Position numbers and translations under genes: made by a program. From NCBI GenBank assembly GCA_029202445.1, contig CP119321.1, forward strand, positions 2,418,001 to 2,482,000: 64,000 nucleotides of DNA. Direction: 5' to 3'. Below the pieces are notes generated by a model that was not told the DNA's origin, searched no databases, and was given only the letters and a program-made list of their open reading frames with translations. The stretch's first letter is position 1; the number at the start of each line of letters is the position of its first letter. Shown piece by piece: positions 25,875-35,234 of the stretch. This DNA is from Candidatus Microbacterium phytovorans. GTDB taxonomy: Bacteria; Actinomycetota; Actinomycetes; Actinomycetales; Microbacteriaceae.

Positions 25875-27266
25875 GTGACTTCTGCGTCCGCCCTCCCGCC
25901 CCAGCCCCTGAGCCCGCTCGACGGCCGGTATCGCACCGCCGTGGCCGGCCTGAGCGACTACCTGTCCGAGGCGGGGCTCAACCGCGCCCGCGTCGAGGTC
26001 GAGGTGGAGTGGATCCTCGCTCTCTCCGACCGCTCGCTGTTCGGCTCCGCACCGTTGACGGACGACCAGCGCGAGAGCCTCCGCGGCCTCTACCGCGACT
26101 TCGGCCAGGCGGAGATCGACTGGCTCGCCGAGAAGGAGGCCGTCACCCGGCACGACGTGAAGGCCGTCGAGTACCTCGTGCGCGACCGCCTGGCATCCCT
26201 CGGGCTGGATGCCGTCGCCGAACTCGCCCACTTCGCGTGCACGAGCGAGGACATCAACTCGGCGTCGTACGCGCTGACGGTCAAGCGGGCCGTCGAGCTC
26301 GTGTGGCTGCCGAAGCTGCGTGCCGTCATCTCCGCGATCGGCGACCTCGCACGCGAGCACCGGGATGCCGCGATGCTCTCGCGCACGCACGGCCAGCCGG
26401 CCACCCCGTCGACGATGGGCAAGGAGCTGGCCGTGTTCGCGTGGCGCCTCGAGCGCGTCGCGCGGCAGATCGAGGGGGGCGAGTACCTCGCGAAGTTCTC
26501 CGGCGCGACCGGCACATGGTCGGCCCACCTCGCCGCCGCGCCCGACGCGGACTGGCCCGAGGTGTCGCGAGCGTTCATCGAGAGCCTCGGGATCGACTTC
26601 AACGTGCTGACGACGCAGATCGAGTCGCACGACTGGCAGGTCGAGCTGTACGACCGGGTGCGGCACGCGGGCGGCATCCTGCACAACCTCGCCACCGACA
26701 TCTGGACCTACATCGCGATGGGCTTCTTCGCCCAGATCCCCGTCGCCGGCGCCACGGGATCGTCGACGATGCCGCACAAGATCAACCCGATCCGCTTCGA
26801 GAACGCGGAGGCGAACCTCGAGATCGCGGGAGGACTGTTCACCACGCTCGCCTCGACCCTCGTGACCTCTCGCATGCAGCGCGACCTCACCGACTCGACG
26901 ACCCAGCGCAACATCGGCGTCGCGTTCGGCCACTCGCTGCTCGCGCTCGACAACCTGCAGCGCGGCCTCACCGAGATCTCGCTGTCGCGCGATGTCCTGC
27001 TGGCCGACCTCGACGCCAACTGGGAAGTGCTCGCCGAGGCGATCCAGACGGTCGTTCGCGCTGAGATCGTCGCCGGCCGTTCGGAGATCACCGACCCCTA
27101 CGCGCTCCTGAAGGAGCTCACCCGGGGCCGCCGCGTCGGCGGGACGGAGCTGGCGGAGTTCGTGCGCGGCCTCGATGTGGGCGACGCCGCGAAGGAGCGC
27201 CTGCTGGCGCTCACGCCGGCCACGTACACGGGCCTCGCCGACCGTCTCGTGGACGAACTCGGCTGA
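25875..27266 (+). CDS. purB: Adenylosuccinate lyase
   Basis: 463 aa enzyme of the fumarase/aspartase superfamily, catalysing two steps of purine synthesis (SAICAR to AICAR; adenylosuccinate to AMP). Signature loop GSSTMPHKINP at about residue 295, TSEDINSASYAL and SRTHGQPATPSTMGKE for substrate binding. The E. coli-type length and the opening SPLDGRYRTAVAGLSDYLSE identify PurB rather than argininosuccinate lyase. GTG 25875 is placed at the conserved N-terminus; no strong ribosome site. Confidence 0.96.
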   Translation: MTSASALPPQPLSPLDGRYRTAVAGLSDYLSEAGLNRARVEVEVEWILALSDRSLFGSAPLTDDQRESLRGLYRDFGQAEIDWLAEKEAVTRHDVKAVEYLVRDRLASLGLDAVAELAHFACTSEDINSASYALTVKRAVELVWLPKLRAVISAIGDLAREHRDAAMLSRTHGQPATPSTMGKELAVFAWRLERVARQIEGGEYLAKFSGATGTWSAHLAAAPDADWPEVSRAFIESLGIDFNVLTTQIESHDWQVELYDRVRHAGGILHNLATDIWTYIAMGFFAQIPVAGATGSSTMPHKINPIRFENAEANLEIAGGLFTTLASTLVTSRMQRDLTDSTTQRNIGVAFGHSLLALDNLQRGLTEISLSRDVLLADLDANWEVLAEAIQTVVRAEIVAGRSEITDPYALLKELTRGRRVGGTELAEFVRGLDVGDAAKERLLALTPATYTGLADRLVDELG

Positions 27267-27441
27267 TACGAGCGACCCCTCACCACTGAGGGCTGACGTC
27301 GGCGGCGCCCGTCGCCCACGTCCCTCATCTCCGCGGGATTTCGCCCCGAACGCTGCAGAATCGACGCTCACCCTCCCTACGGTCTCCCCACGGGGGACGC
27401 CAGCGCTGAGCGGCACCCGACGGGCACCGGCTCGTCGGCGC

Positions 27442-27464
27442 GCTGATCGTCATCGTCGATCAGC
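27442..27464. promoter_or_regulatory. Inverted repeat upstream of sigma-factor gene
   Basis: GCTGATC-9-GATCAGC, 7-bp perfect arms, ending 17 bp before the ATG of the ECF sigma gene. It could be an operator or a small hairpin over the ribosome site. The rest of the 215-bp gap (27267-27481) shows no other feature beyond a CATCTCCGCG match to the hairpin at 42 kb. Confidence 0.35.
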
Positions 27465-27481
27465 CGCTGGGGGGTGTCGCC

Positions 27482-28192
27482 ATGTCCGTCGTCACTGTTT
27501 TGGCCGAGGCGCCGGCGGCGCGCGCATCGCGCGACTCGCACGAGGAGCTCACGGTCTACTTCGCCGAGAACCGCGCGATGCTGCTGTCGTTCGCTCGCAA
27601 GATCGCCGGTGGCGTCATCGACCCGCAGGATCTCGTTGCGGATGCCGTGGCATCCGCTGTCGCCCAGATCGCGCGCGGGCAGCGGATCGCGGCGGTCGGC
27701 GCCTATCTGTTCACGACGATGCGCAATCGCGTCCACGACGAGCGGCGTTCGCCGCGCTCGCGAGTCATCGCGCTCGTGGAGGACGACGTGTGCGCCGATG
27801 AGGAGGCGTTCCGCTCGGCGGACCTGTTCCGTGAGCGCGCACTGATCCGGCGGGCGCTGCACAGTCTTCCGCTCGAGCAGCAGCGGGCACTGATGCTCGT
27901 CGTGGTCAACGAGGAGAGGCCGCGCGACCTCGTCGCCGAGTTCGCGCGGCCCGCGTCGTCGATCTCTTCGCTCGTCTACCGGGCGAAGCTGGGGCTGCGT
28001 CGGGCCGTCCTCCGCCAGCTGCTCGGTGAGGGCGAGCGGTCACCGGAGTGCCGAGCGTTCGCCGACGCGCTTCCCGACATCTTCCCCCTCGACCGCGGAC
28101 ACGCCCGCACCGCACCCGGGTTCGAACACCTGGGTGGGTGCGAGGCGTGCTCCGCGGCCTGGGACCGGTTCACCGCGCTACCGGCGAGCTGA
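27482..28192 (+). CDS. ECF-type sigma factor with C-terminal Cys/His domain
   Basis: 236 aa. Region 2 at about 25-95 (RAMLLSFARKIAGGVIDPQDLVADAV, YLFTTMRNRVHDERR), region 4 at about 115-175 (RALHSLPLEQQRALML, then SSISSLVYRAKLGLRRAV). Residues 185-236 add a domain ending EHLGGCEACSAAW, with a CxxC and nearby His that resembles the zinc-binding part of anti-sigma factors. Such self-contained ECF proteins lack a separate anti-sigma. No anti-sigma gene is adjacent; the next gene is convergent. Region 4 is divergent, so promoter recognition is unclear. Confidence 0.75.
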   Translation: MSVVTVLAEAPAARASRDSHEELTVYFAENRAMLLSFARKIAGGVIDPQDLVADAVASAVAQIARGQRIAAVGAYLFTTMRNRVHDERRSPRSRVIALVEDDVCADEEAFRSADLFRERALIRRALHSLPLEQQRALMLVVVNEERPRDLVAEFARPASSISSLVYRAKLGLRRAVLRQLLGEGERSPECRAFADALPDIFPLDRGHARTAPGFEHLGGCEACSAAWDRFTALPAS

Positions 28193-28197
28193 GCGAC

Positions 28198-31000
28198 TCA
28201 CGCCACGCGACGCCGGCGAACCATCAGCCAGAGGCCGGCGAACACGGCGAGCGCGATGGTCGCACTGCCCCCGATGAGGAACGCGTCGGCGCTCGCCCCG
28301 CCCGTGAGCGGCAGCGCGACGCTGGGGATCCGCTCGTTGACGAAGCGGTACACCGCGGTGTCGCCGGGGCCGGGCGCGACGATCTCCGCCGAGTCGACGT
28401 CTACCCACGTGGACCCCTCGAGACGTTGCAGCGCGACCTGTCGGTAGGCGAGCGTGTCGGAGGTCGACTCCTCCGTGAGCGTGTAGCCGTGCCCGGGACG
28501 CACCTCGACCGTGTTGGCACCCGCCACATCGGTCTCGGCGCCGGTGAGCGTGGCCGTCGGCAGGGGGCCATCCGCAAGGGAGTCGGGTGTGGCGGTCAGC
28601 TCCCACGCGTCCGCCTCGAACCCCGGCTGCGGGTCGATCACGTGCTTGAGGATCGTGAGGGATGCCGTGGAGTTGACGATCGTGCACGTGACGTCTTGAC
28701 CACGCGGCATGGTCATGTACTCGTCGGTCACCGTGACGGCCGTGCCGTCTTCATCCAGGACGCACTCCCAACCGGCGCCGACGTACGTCAGCGGACCGCC
28801 GGTCTCCTCGAGCCCGTAGGTCGCCCCGCCCGTTACCGGGGCCGACACCGGCGTGGTCGCCGTATAGGTTCCCGAGGGGCCGGGAAGGGCTGAGCCCGGG
28901 CCGGAAGCGGACAGGGTCCACGACGATGTGGGCTCGTCGCCGTAACCCACCTCCTTGACGAGGGAGAGCGTCTGCTCGCACGTGACCGTGTTGGTGATCT
29001 CCACCGTGTTGTGCTCTTGGGTCAGGGTGACATCGACGCCGTTGGCATCCAGCGCGGTCGACTGGGGATCGCCGTTGATGTCGGTGACCTCTCCCTCGAC
29101 CGTGCAGTGCGCGTAGTCGCCGCTCAGCGTGGCGTCTTCGGTCACGGTAGCCACGTCGTCGCGGACGTAGCCCGTGCGCGTCGCGCCCCAGTCCTGGTCG
29201 GTGGCGCCCGCGGCACCCGGTCCGGTGAGCTGCAGCTGTGCGTCGAGCCCCGCCGGCTGGTCGCCCTCGTCGAAGGTCTGCCCGTCGACCTCCCAGACCT
29301 TCTCGACCGTCACATCGGCCGGCAACTCGGGCACCTCGCGGTTGTACACCGTGCACGAGATGGCCGCCGGCGCAGTCGCCGTCAGGGTGAACCCGGGATT
29401 GGCCGGGTTGCCGGCGTTGGTGACCGAGACGGGCGCGCCGGTGACGGTGTCGACGCACACCGCGTTCTTGCCGCCCTGCGTGACGAGTTCGTACCCGGTC
29501 TGCTGGGTCTCGGCGACCGTGATGGCTCCCGAGGTCGTGCCGCCCGTGAACGTCAGCGGGAAGTTCACGGCGCCGGTGCCGTCGGAGATCGTGGTCTTCG
29601 TGGCCGGCAGGCCGCCGATCCCGGCGGTCGCGGTGGTGGCGTCGAACTGCCAGCCCGCGGGGGCGACCGTGGAGCCCGTGACGTTCTCGCCGGTGTTCGT
29701 CGACGGCACGATCTGCTTCACGACGCTGATCGTGCCGACGCAACGGGCCTGCGCGATCTGCTTTGCAGCAGTGATCGCCGCCGCGAAGTCAGCTGCGGCG
29801 ATGTAGTCGGCCGATGCGGCGTTGCTCCCGTTGAAGCCGACGGGGCCGCTCGTCGCTCGGAGGTTGAGGGAGCCGCTGTTGGCGAAGCTGGCGCCGGCGC
29901 CCACACCGAGAATCCTCGTGCCCTCCGACTTGAGAAGGTTCGCCGACAGGATGGCGTACTCCGTGTCCTTGATGCGGTTCCAGGAGGAGTTGTTCGGCGT
30001 CGGAAGAGGCGATCCGTAGAGGCTCGGCTGTCCATCGGTGATGTGGATCGCGAGGTCATAGTGCGGCGCGGCGGCGGCCGTCTGGTAGAGGCCGGCGTCC
30101 CAGTTCGTTCCGCCGAAGACCCCCCAGTTCGACCACTGATTCTTGAACGCCGTCGCCCCCGCGACGGTGGAGACGGGCAGGAGGTTCGGATGGTTGGCGC
30201 CGTTGGTGGCCGGCGAGCCCTGACCGTAGCTGAAGACGGCCATGCGCGTCGGCGTGCCCACGAAGGCGTCGACGATCGCGTTCGCGGTCGCGAACGGCTC
30301 CCCCCGGCGTCAGCGTCATCGAAGTCGAGAGGTCGAGGATGAGCGCGACGTCGAGGCCGCACGACTGCGCGAGCGGCGGGTTGTTACGCGAGGGCGTCCA
30401 GACACCGCCGGAAGCCAGCACGTTCGATGTCGACGCGGTCTGGGAGACGAACATGAAGTCGGCAGAGGAACGATAGGTCGTGTTGGCACGCAGCTGGACG
30501 CCCGTCTGGAACCCGTAGACGGATGCCGTCGACGGCGGGAAGCTCGCTGTCCCCGTGCGGAGGGTCGGGTTGCTGTACCACCCCGCGGGCACGGAGACCT
30601 CGCGGACGTAGTAGCGCTGGTCGCGATTGACGCCGCCGACCTGCGTGTTCGGCACGATGAAGGAGCAATCACCCTCGGCATCCGACGTGCACCGGGCCCA
30701 GGTGGTATTGATCGGGCTGGTCGAGGTCAGCGACGTGTACAGCCCCAGCTGCACCCCCGGCAACGGCGTGGCGATCGTGGCGCCGCTGTCGGTCACGCCC
30801 TGTCCGATACGGTCTCCCCCCACCTTCACGGTGATCACGGATGTCGTCGACGTCGGTGCGGGCACGGCGGCGGCGGCAGGTGCGGCGGCCACGACGAACG
30901 AGCCGGCGGTCACCACGAACGCGAGAAGCGCGGCCCCCCATGCGCGCGCCGATCGACGGCGCCCTCTGGTGGCGGTGGACGAAACGCTCTCGCTCGACAT
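28198..31000 (-). pseudogene. LPXTG-anchored vWA/SpaA-type surface adhesin, split by a frameshift
   Basis: A signal peptide (residues 1-47, basic then ALLAFVVTAGSFVVAAAPAAA) leads into a SpaA/prealbumin-like domain and a von Willebrand A domain whose MIDAS motif D-L-S-T-S is at about residue 220. At a run of six G on the coding strand (30300-30305) the reading frame is lost; with five G it continues without a break (TPGEPFATANAIV, then the vWA core MAVFSYGQGSPATNG), through several Ig-like DUF5979/Cna-B repeats, to the sorting signal A-L-P-L-T-G-G, a membrane segment and RRRR tail. Joined length is about 930 aa. No sortase is in the window. Disrupted gene, slippage-controlled gene or base-calling error are all possible. 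Confidence 0.85.
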
Positions 31001-31219
31001 CAGTTCTCCCTGCTCCCTCTGCGCGTGAACGCGCACGACGGGGCCCCGGATGTACGGATGCCCCCCTAATGACGACGTACGAGAGGGCGAAATCTGTCGG
31101 CGATGCGAAGAATCGGACCGGGGCGGCCCTTACGACGCGGGCGACGAGGCGAAGCTCGGGCGCGACGAAGACGCGCCGATTCTCGCCGGCACGTCAGGAA
31201 GCGCTGAGGGAGATGGGAC
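31001..31219. other. Intergenic region upstream of the adhesin gene
   Basis: 219 bp between the adhesin start and the stop of the next minus-strand gene. No gene is supported. It should hold the adhesin promoter (a CATTAG -10-like hexamer lies near 31065-31070 on the minus strand), but no -35 match or operator was identified. Confidence 0.4.
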
Positions 31220-31594
31220 CTAGCGCTGGGGCGGATCGACGTCGGAGGCACCGGTGGACGGGTGCGACGGCGCGGCATCCGTTCCCGGCGTCTCCTCTTC
31301 GGGGACGAGCACCGGACGGTCGATCTGCTTCTGGAGCTGCGCCGGGTCGACGGCGAGGAGCAGCAGCGCGATCGTCACGAGGGTGACGATGAAGACGATG
31401 CCCGCGACGACGCCCGCGACGACCCACGCCTTCAGGTGAGGGTGCATCTCGCCGGGCGCCACGGGACGAGGCTCCTGGAAGATGCCCATCGACATGAGCG
31501 TGATCGCCCCGCCGAACACGGCGGCGATGAACGCGAGACCCAGCAGCTGCGCGGGCTTCATCAGCTCCCGGCGGGTGGGATGCGGATCGGTCAT
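31220..31594 (-). CDS. Membrane protein with two TM segments and acidic tail
   Basis: 124 aa: short basic N-terminus (MTDPHPTRRELMKPAQ), membrane segment at about 16-36 (LLGLAFIAAVFGGAITLMSM), a second at about 53-78, then a Pro/Glu/Asp-rich cytoplasmic tail. Coupled by ATGA to the upstream membrane protein gene, so the two probably form a complex. Family not recognised. Confidence 0.65.
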   Translation of the reverse strand: MTDPHPTRRELMKPAQLLGLAFIAAVFGGAITLMSMGIFQEPRPVAPGEMHPHLKAWVVAGVVAGIVFIVTLVTIALLLLAVDPAQLQKQIDRPVLVPEEETPGTDAAPSHPSTGASDVDPPQR

Positions 31595-32253
31595 GCGCGC
31601 TCCTCCGCGTTCTGGCCCACAGCGGGGCCGACCTCGGACGTGGCATGGTCGTCGCCCGAACGGCGCGGCGAGAATCCGGCGATCCCCAGGAACACCGCGA
31701 CGACGGCCGCGTAGCCGCCGAAGAGGCCGACGCCGATCGTGATGCCGGTCAGGACGCCCGTCTGACCCGCTTCGCGGATGAAGTACTCCAGGCTGTACGC
31801 CGGGTTCACGAGCAGCAGCCCCACCCCGAGGGCCAGCGTGACGGCGCCGATCAGGATCGCATCGCGCGCGTGCTCGTCGACGGCGCGGCGACGGATGCCG
31901 GAGATCAGCTCGACGAGGCCGGTCGCGAGCGCCCACGCGATCACGAGCACGAAGAAGAGCGTGGTCGAACGGATGCCGGGGAGACCGGCGATCATGCCGG
32001 TGACGAGCGTCAACACGCCCAGCAGCACGGGGGTCGCGCGCGCGCCCGCACCGTAGGCGAGCCACGCGCCGAAGAGGAGGACCAGCGCCGTGGCGATCGC
32101 CCAGCCGCTGAAGACAGCGAGTCCGACACCGGCGGAGTGGTCGGGCGAGAAGGTGACCATCGCCGCCGCCAGCGCCGCGAAGAGGGCGCGGGCGACCTGC
32201 ACGTTGCGCACCTGGAAGGTGCGGACGGGGGCAGCGGACACGGCGGAACTCAT
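31591..32253 (-). CDS. HdeD/DUF308-like multi-pass membrane protein
   Basis: 220 aa with about seven membrane segments arranged as tandem hairpins (AMVTFSPDHSAGVGLAVFSG, LVTGMIAGLPGI, ALATGLVELISGIRRR, ILIGAVTLALGVGLLL). The GWAIATALVLLFGAW and VELISGIRRR positions match the HdeD/DUF308 repeat. Homologues in Microbacterium are often labelled 'acyl-CoA synthetase'; nothing in this sequence supports that name. Function unknown; operon with the small membrane protein downstream. Confidence 0.65.
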   Translation of the reverse strand: MSSAVSAAPVRTFQVRNVQVARALFAALAAAMVTFSPDHSAGVGLAVFSGWAIATALVLLFGAWLAYGAGARATPVLLGVLTLVTGMIAGLPGIRSTTLFFVLVIAWALATGLVELISGIRRRAVDEHARDAILIGAVTLALGVGLLLVNPAYSLEYFIREAGQTGVLTGITIGVGLFGGYAAVVAVFLGIAGFSPRRSGDDHATSEVGPAVGQNAEERA

Positions 32254-32344
32254 CGATCGGGACGGACGCGGTACCCGTCCAGTCTAGGTCGTCCGGGGTG
32301 CGAGCATCCGATCGTCGCCCGCCTCCCCCTCCGGACGGGGGCGG

Positions 32345-32719
32345 TTACGCGACCGTCCGCTCCAGGTGCCACACCTTCGCGACGATCTGCCAGCCGTCGG
32401 GGCCGTCGACGAAGGAGAGGTGGTCGACGAAGATGCTGTCCAGCACGCGCAGGCGCACCCGCACCGAGGCGGCGGTGTCCGAGAGCTCGTCGACGACGAC
32501 GATCTCCTCCTCGCGCTCCTGGCCGACCGAGGCGGGCGACGTGCGCGTGCGGACCACTTCACGCCACACGGGGTAGGGGTCGACGGTGACGACGCCCTCG
32601 TCGACGTCGAAGAGGCTGCTCGCGGGGTGGAACACCGTATCGAGCAGGTCGACGTCGCAGTGGTACAGGCCGCGGAAGTACGCGTCGACGGCGTCATGCA
32701 GAGCAGAGGTTCGAGTCAT
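32345..32719 (-). CDS. NTF2-like (lumazine-binding/SnoaL-type) protein
   Basis: 124 aa, one NTF2-like alpha+beta domain: helices at the N-terminus (ALHDAVDAYFRGLYHCDVDLLDTVFHPAS) and a final sheet (DGPDGWQIVAKVWHLER) with the conserved closing Trp/His. Members bind small molecules or catalyse minor reactions; no catalytic pair can be fixed here. Monocistronic, divergent from the GSDH-type lipoprotein gene. Confidence 0.75.
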   Translation of the reverse strand: MTRTSALHDAVDAYFRGLYHCDVDLLDTVFHPASSLFDVDEGVVTVDPYPVWREVVRTRTSPASVGQEREEEIVVVDELSDTAASVRVRLRVLDSIFVDHLSFVDGPDGWQIVAKVWHLERTVA

Positions 32720-32821
32720 AGGGCGACAGTGCCAGAACCGAGGCCGCGAGGAAGCCTGCGGCGGACGCTTTGGCAGGATGCGGTGGGTGACAGGCAGGAT
32801 GGCCCCGACTACCGTGGATTG

Positions 32822-33997
32822 ATGCGGCCCTCCCCCTCGACCGATGTCCGACGCACCGCCGGCGCCTCCCTCACGGCGGTGCTGGCGGGCGCCCTGCTCC
32901 TCACGGGGTGCGGTGCGCCCCAGGCGGCACCGACCTCCCCCGCCGCGACGAGCGCAACGGCGACCCCCACGCCCACACCGACTCCCACTCCGACGCCCAC
33001 GCCGACTCCGGATGCCGAGCCGCTCCCCGACGAGCCGGAGACGTTCGCCGAGGGCCTCGACGCACCGTGGTCGATCGCCTGGACCGCCGACGGCATCCCA
33101 CTCGTGAGCGAACGGGACACCGGCCGCATCCTCGAGTTCGACGACGAGGGAGAGGCGCGCGAGGTCGGCACGGTCGCCGGCATCCGTCATGGCACGGAAG
33201 GGGGACTGCTCGGCCTCGCCGTGCACGAGGGCGACCTTTTCGTGTACTTCACGGCATCCGACGGCAACCGGGTCGTCCGCTACGACCTCCTCGGCACGGC
33301 CGGCCGGTACCGCCTCGGTGACCGCGACACCCTCCTCGAAGAGCTGCCGTTCTCGCCGGTGCACAACGCCGGACGCATCGCCTTCGGACCCGACGGCATG
33401 CTGTACGTGCCGATCGGCGACGCGCGCAACCCCTCGGCGGCACAGGACCCCGACGTGCGGCGCGGCAAGATCCTGCGCGTCGAGCCCGACGGGTCGGTGC
33501 CGTCCGACAACCCCACGAAGGGATCGCCCGTCTACAGCATGGGCCACCGCAACGTGCAGGGACTCGTGTGGGACGACGACGGCACCCTGTACGCGAGCGA
33601 ATTCGGCCAGAACGCGTGGGACGAGCTCAACGTCATCGAACCGGGCGGCAACTACGGCTGGCCGATCGTCGAAGGCACCGGCGGGGAAGGGCGCGGCTTC
33701 ATCGACCCGATCGCCACGTGGCGGACGTCCTCGGCGAGCCCCAGCGGCATCGCGCTCGTCGACGGCACGATCGTCATCGCGAACCTGCGCGGCGAAGTGC
33801 TGCGCGCCGTCTCCACGAGCGACCCCGGCACGCAGCGCGAGTACTACGCCGGCGAGTACGGGCGGCTCCGCGACGTCGCCGTGGGTCCCGACGGCGCCCT
33901 GTGGATCCTGACGAACAACACCGACGGCCGCGGCGACCCCCGCAGCGGCGACGACCGCATCCTGCGGGTCGACCCGGCATCCGTCACCGCCGACTGA
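32822..33997 (+). CDS. Glucose/sorbosone dehydrogenase-type lipoprotein (PQQ-dependent-like)
   Basis: 391 aa surface lipoprotein. Signal with lipobox LLLTGC at about residue 28, then a (TP)n stalk of about 20 residues, then a six-bladed propeller of the GSDH family: APWSIAWTADG, GLLGLAVHE, HNAGRIAFGPDGMLYVPIGD (calcium/PQQ region), VYSMGHRNVQGLVWD, GNYGWPIVEG. Proteins of this family oxidise aldose sugars with PQQ, but many actinobacterial members have no proven cofactor and no PQQ biosynthesis genes are seen here. The TP linker should project it from the membrane through the cell wall. Confidence 0.88.
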   Translation: MRPSPSTDVRRTAGASLTAVLAGALLLTGCGAPQAAPTSPAATSATATPTPTPTPTPTPTPTPDAEPLPDEPETFAEGLDAPWSIAWTADGIPLVSERDTGRILEFDDEGEAREVGTVAGIRHGTEGGLLGLAVHEGDLFVYFTASDGNRVVRYDLLGTAGRYRLGDRDTLLEELPFSPVHNAGRIAFGPDGMLYVPIGDARNPSAAQDPDVRRGKILRVEPDGSVPSDNPTKGSPVYSMGHRNVQGLVWDDDGTLYASEFGQNAWDELNVIEPGGNYGWPIVEGTGGEGRGFIDPIATWRTSSASPSGIALVDGTIVIANLRGEVLRAVSTSDPGTQREYYAGEYGRLRDVAVGPDGALWILTNNTDGRGDPRSGDDRILRVDPASVTAD

Positions 33998-34023
33998 CCC
34001 CTGCGCCGTGTCGGAAAGCCACC

Positions 34024-34084
34024 CGAAAGTGGCGCAACACGCGGCATCCCGACGAAGGATGCCGCAGAGTGCGCCACTTTCTCG
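34024..34084. repeat. Palindromic repeat element (GAAAGTGGCGCA family), single hairpin
   Basis: Left arm GAAAGTGGCGCA, four bases, GCGGCATCC; right arm the exact complement (GGATGCCGC, four bases, TGCGCCACTTTC) with a seven-base loop. The RNA or DNA folds into 12 bp + 4x4 internal loop + 9 bp. It lies between the convergent GSDH-type and pdxH genes. The same unit occurs four times at 38478-38612. Confidence 0.9.
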
Positions 34085-34100
34085 GCACATCGCGCGTCGG

Positions 34101-34132
34101 ATGCCAGGGGTCAGGGATCCCAGGGGTCAGGG
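34101..34132. repeat. 16-bp tandem duplication across the pdxH stop codon
   Basis: ATGCCAGGGGTCAGGG (34101-34116) and ATCCCAGGGGTCAGGG (34117-34132) differ at one base. The pdxH stop (34127-34129) lies in the second, and the same TGA recurs 16 bp downstream out of frame. Confidence 0.9.
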
Positions 34133-34786
34133 CTGCAGGCGCTCGATGCCCCAGCTCTCGCCCGCGCGGGTGAAGACCAGCCGGTCGTGCAGGCGCGACG
34201 TGCGCCCCTGCCAGAACTCCACGCGGCGCGGTGCGAGCCGGTATCCTCCCCAGCGCGGCGGTCGCGGAACGGCGGTGCCCTCGGGGTACCTCTCCTCGAC
34301 GGCGCGCACCTGCGCCTCGAACTCCCCCCGCCCGGCGACCGGCTGCGACTGCGCACTCGCGGTCGCCGCCACGCGCGAGCCATGGGGGCGACTCTCCCAA
34401 TACGCGTCGGACTCGGCATCCGAGACGAACGCGATGTCTCCCGTGACGATCACCTGCCGGTGCAGCACGTACCAGGGGAAGAGCAGCGTCGCGGCCGGGT
34501 GCGCGGCCAGTGCCTGACCCTTCCGCGAGGAGCGGTCGGTGAAGAACACGAAGCCGCGCTCGTCGACGCCGCGCAGCAGCACGGTGCGGCTCTGCGGGTC
34601 GCCGTCGGCCCCGATCGTCCCGAGGACCATCGCGTTGGGCTCGTACACGCCGCGATCGGCCGCCTCCCCGAGCCACCGGCGGAACTGCGCGACCGGGTCG
34701 CTCGACAGATCCCGCTCCTCGAGGCGCTCCACGCCGTAGTCGGTGTGACGCGACAGCGCAGCGTCGTCGTCGTGCGCGGGCGCCAC
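34127..34786 (-). CDS. pdxH: Pyridoxamine 5'-phosphate oxidase
   Basis: 219 aa FMN enzyme that makes pyridoxal 5'-phosphate from PNP or PMP. Conserved elements: VLGTIGADGDPQSRTVLLRG (FMN), FFTDRSSRKGQAL, PVAGRGEFEAQVRAVEERYP and the C-terminal RLAPRRVEFWQGRTSRLHDR that closes the PLP site. GTG 34786 starts one base after the DUF1801-type stop. Last gene of a four-gene operon with AraC, VOC and DUF1801-type genes, an odd setting for a vitamin gene. The stop codon sits in a tandem duplication. Confidence 0.95.
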   Translation of the reverse strand: MAPAHDDDAALSRHTDYGVERLEERDLSSDPVAQFRRWLGEAADRGVYEPNAMVLGTIGADGDPQSRTVLLRGVDERGFVFFTDRSSRKGQALAAHPAATLLFPWYVLHRQVIVTGDIAFVSDAESDAYWESRPHGSRVAATASAQSQPVAGRGEFEAQVRAVEERYPEGTAVPRPPRWGGYRLAPRRVEFWQGRTSRLHDRLVFTRAGESWGIERLQP

Positions 34787-34787
34787 G

Positions 34788-35234
34788 TCAGGCGACCGCC
34801 GTCGCGATGAGCGCGCGCAGCTTCTTCTCCGCTGCCGGGGTCATCTCCAGGAGGGCGAACGACACCGCCCACATCTCGCCGTCGTCGATCGCCGCATCCT
34901 CGGCGAAGTTGACGGTGCCGTACCGCGTGTCGAACTTGGATGCCGGCTGGTAGAACAGGATGTTCTTGCCGTCCTTCGCGTAGGTCGGGAACCCGTACCA
35001 GGTCTTGGGATCGAGGCCGGGAGCCTCCTCCGACACCATGACGTGCAACCGCTCGGCGATCACCCGGTCGGCGCCGGACAGCCCCTCGATCGCGGCCAGG
35101 CACGCCTCCAGCTCCTTCGCCTTCTTCACCGCGCCCTTGACGCCCTTCATCTCCTTCAGCTCGGCCGCGCGCTGCTGCATCGCCTCGCGTTCGCTGTCGC
35201 TGAAGCCGCTCTTCGTGTCGCGCTTCTCACTCAT
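34788..35234 (-). CDS. DUF1801-type protein (YdhG/YjbR-like fold)
   Basis: 148 aa: a charged helical N-terminus (residues 1-60, lysine-rich, EMKGVKGAVKKAKELEACL) followed by the DUF1801 domain with PKTWYGFPTYAKDGKNILFYQPASK and the TPAAEKKLRALIA end. Frequently paired with VOC and AraC-type genes; biochemical role unknown. ATG 35234 overlaps the VOC gene end by 8 bp. Confidence 0.85.
   Translation of the reverse strand: MSEKRDTKSGFSDSEREAMQQRAAELKEMKGVKGAVKKAKELEACLAAIEGLSGADRVIAERLHVMVSEEAPGLDPKTWYGFPTYAKDGKNILFYQPASKFDTRYGTVNFAEDAAIDDGEMWAVSFALLEMTPAAEKKLRALIATAVA

Noticed and set aside
31591..32253. Name 'acyl-CoA synthetase' for the seven-TM protein
   Set aside because: There is no AMP-binding motif and the protein is almost entirely membrane segments; the name seen on homologues is probably a transfer error.
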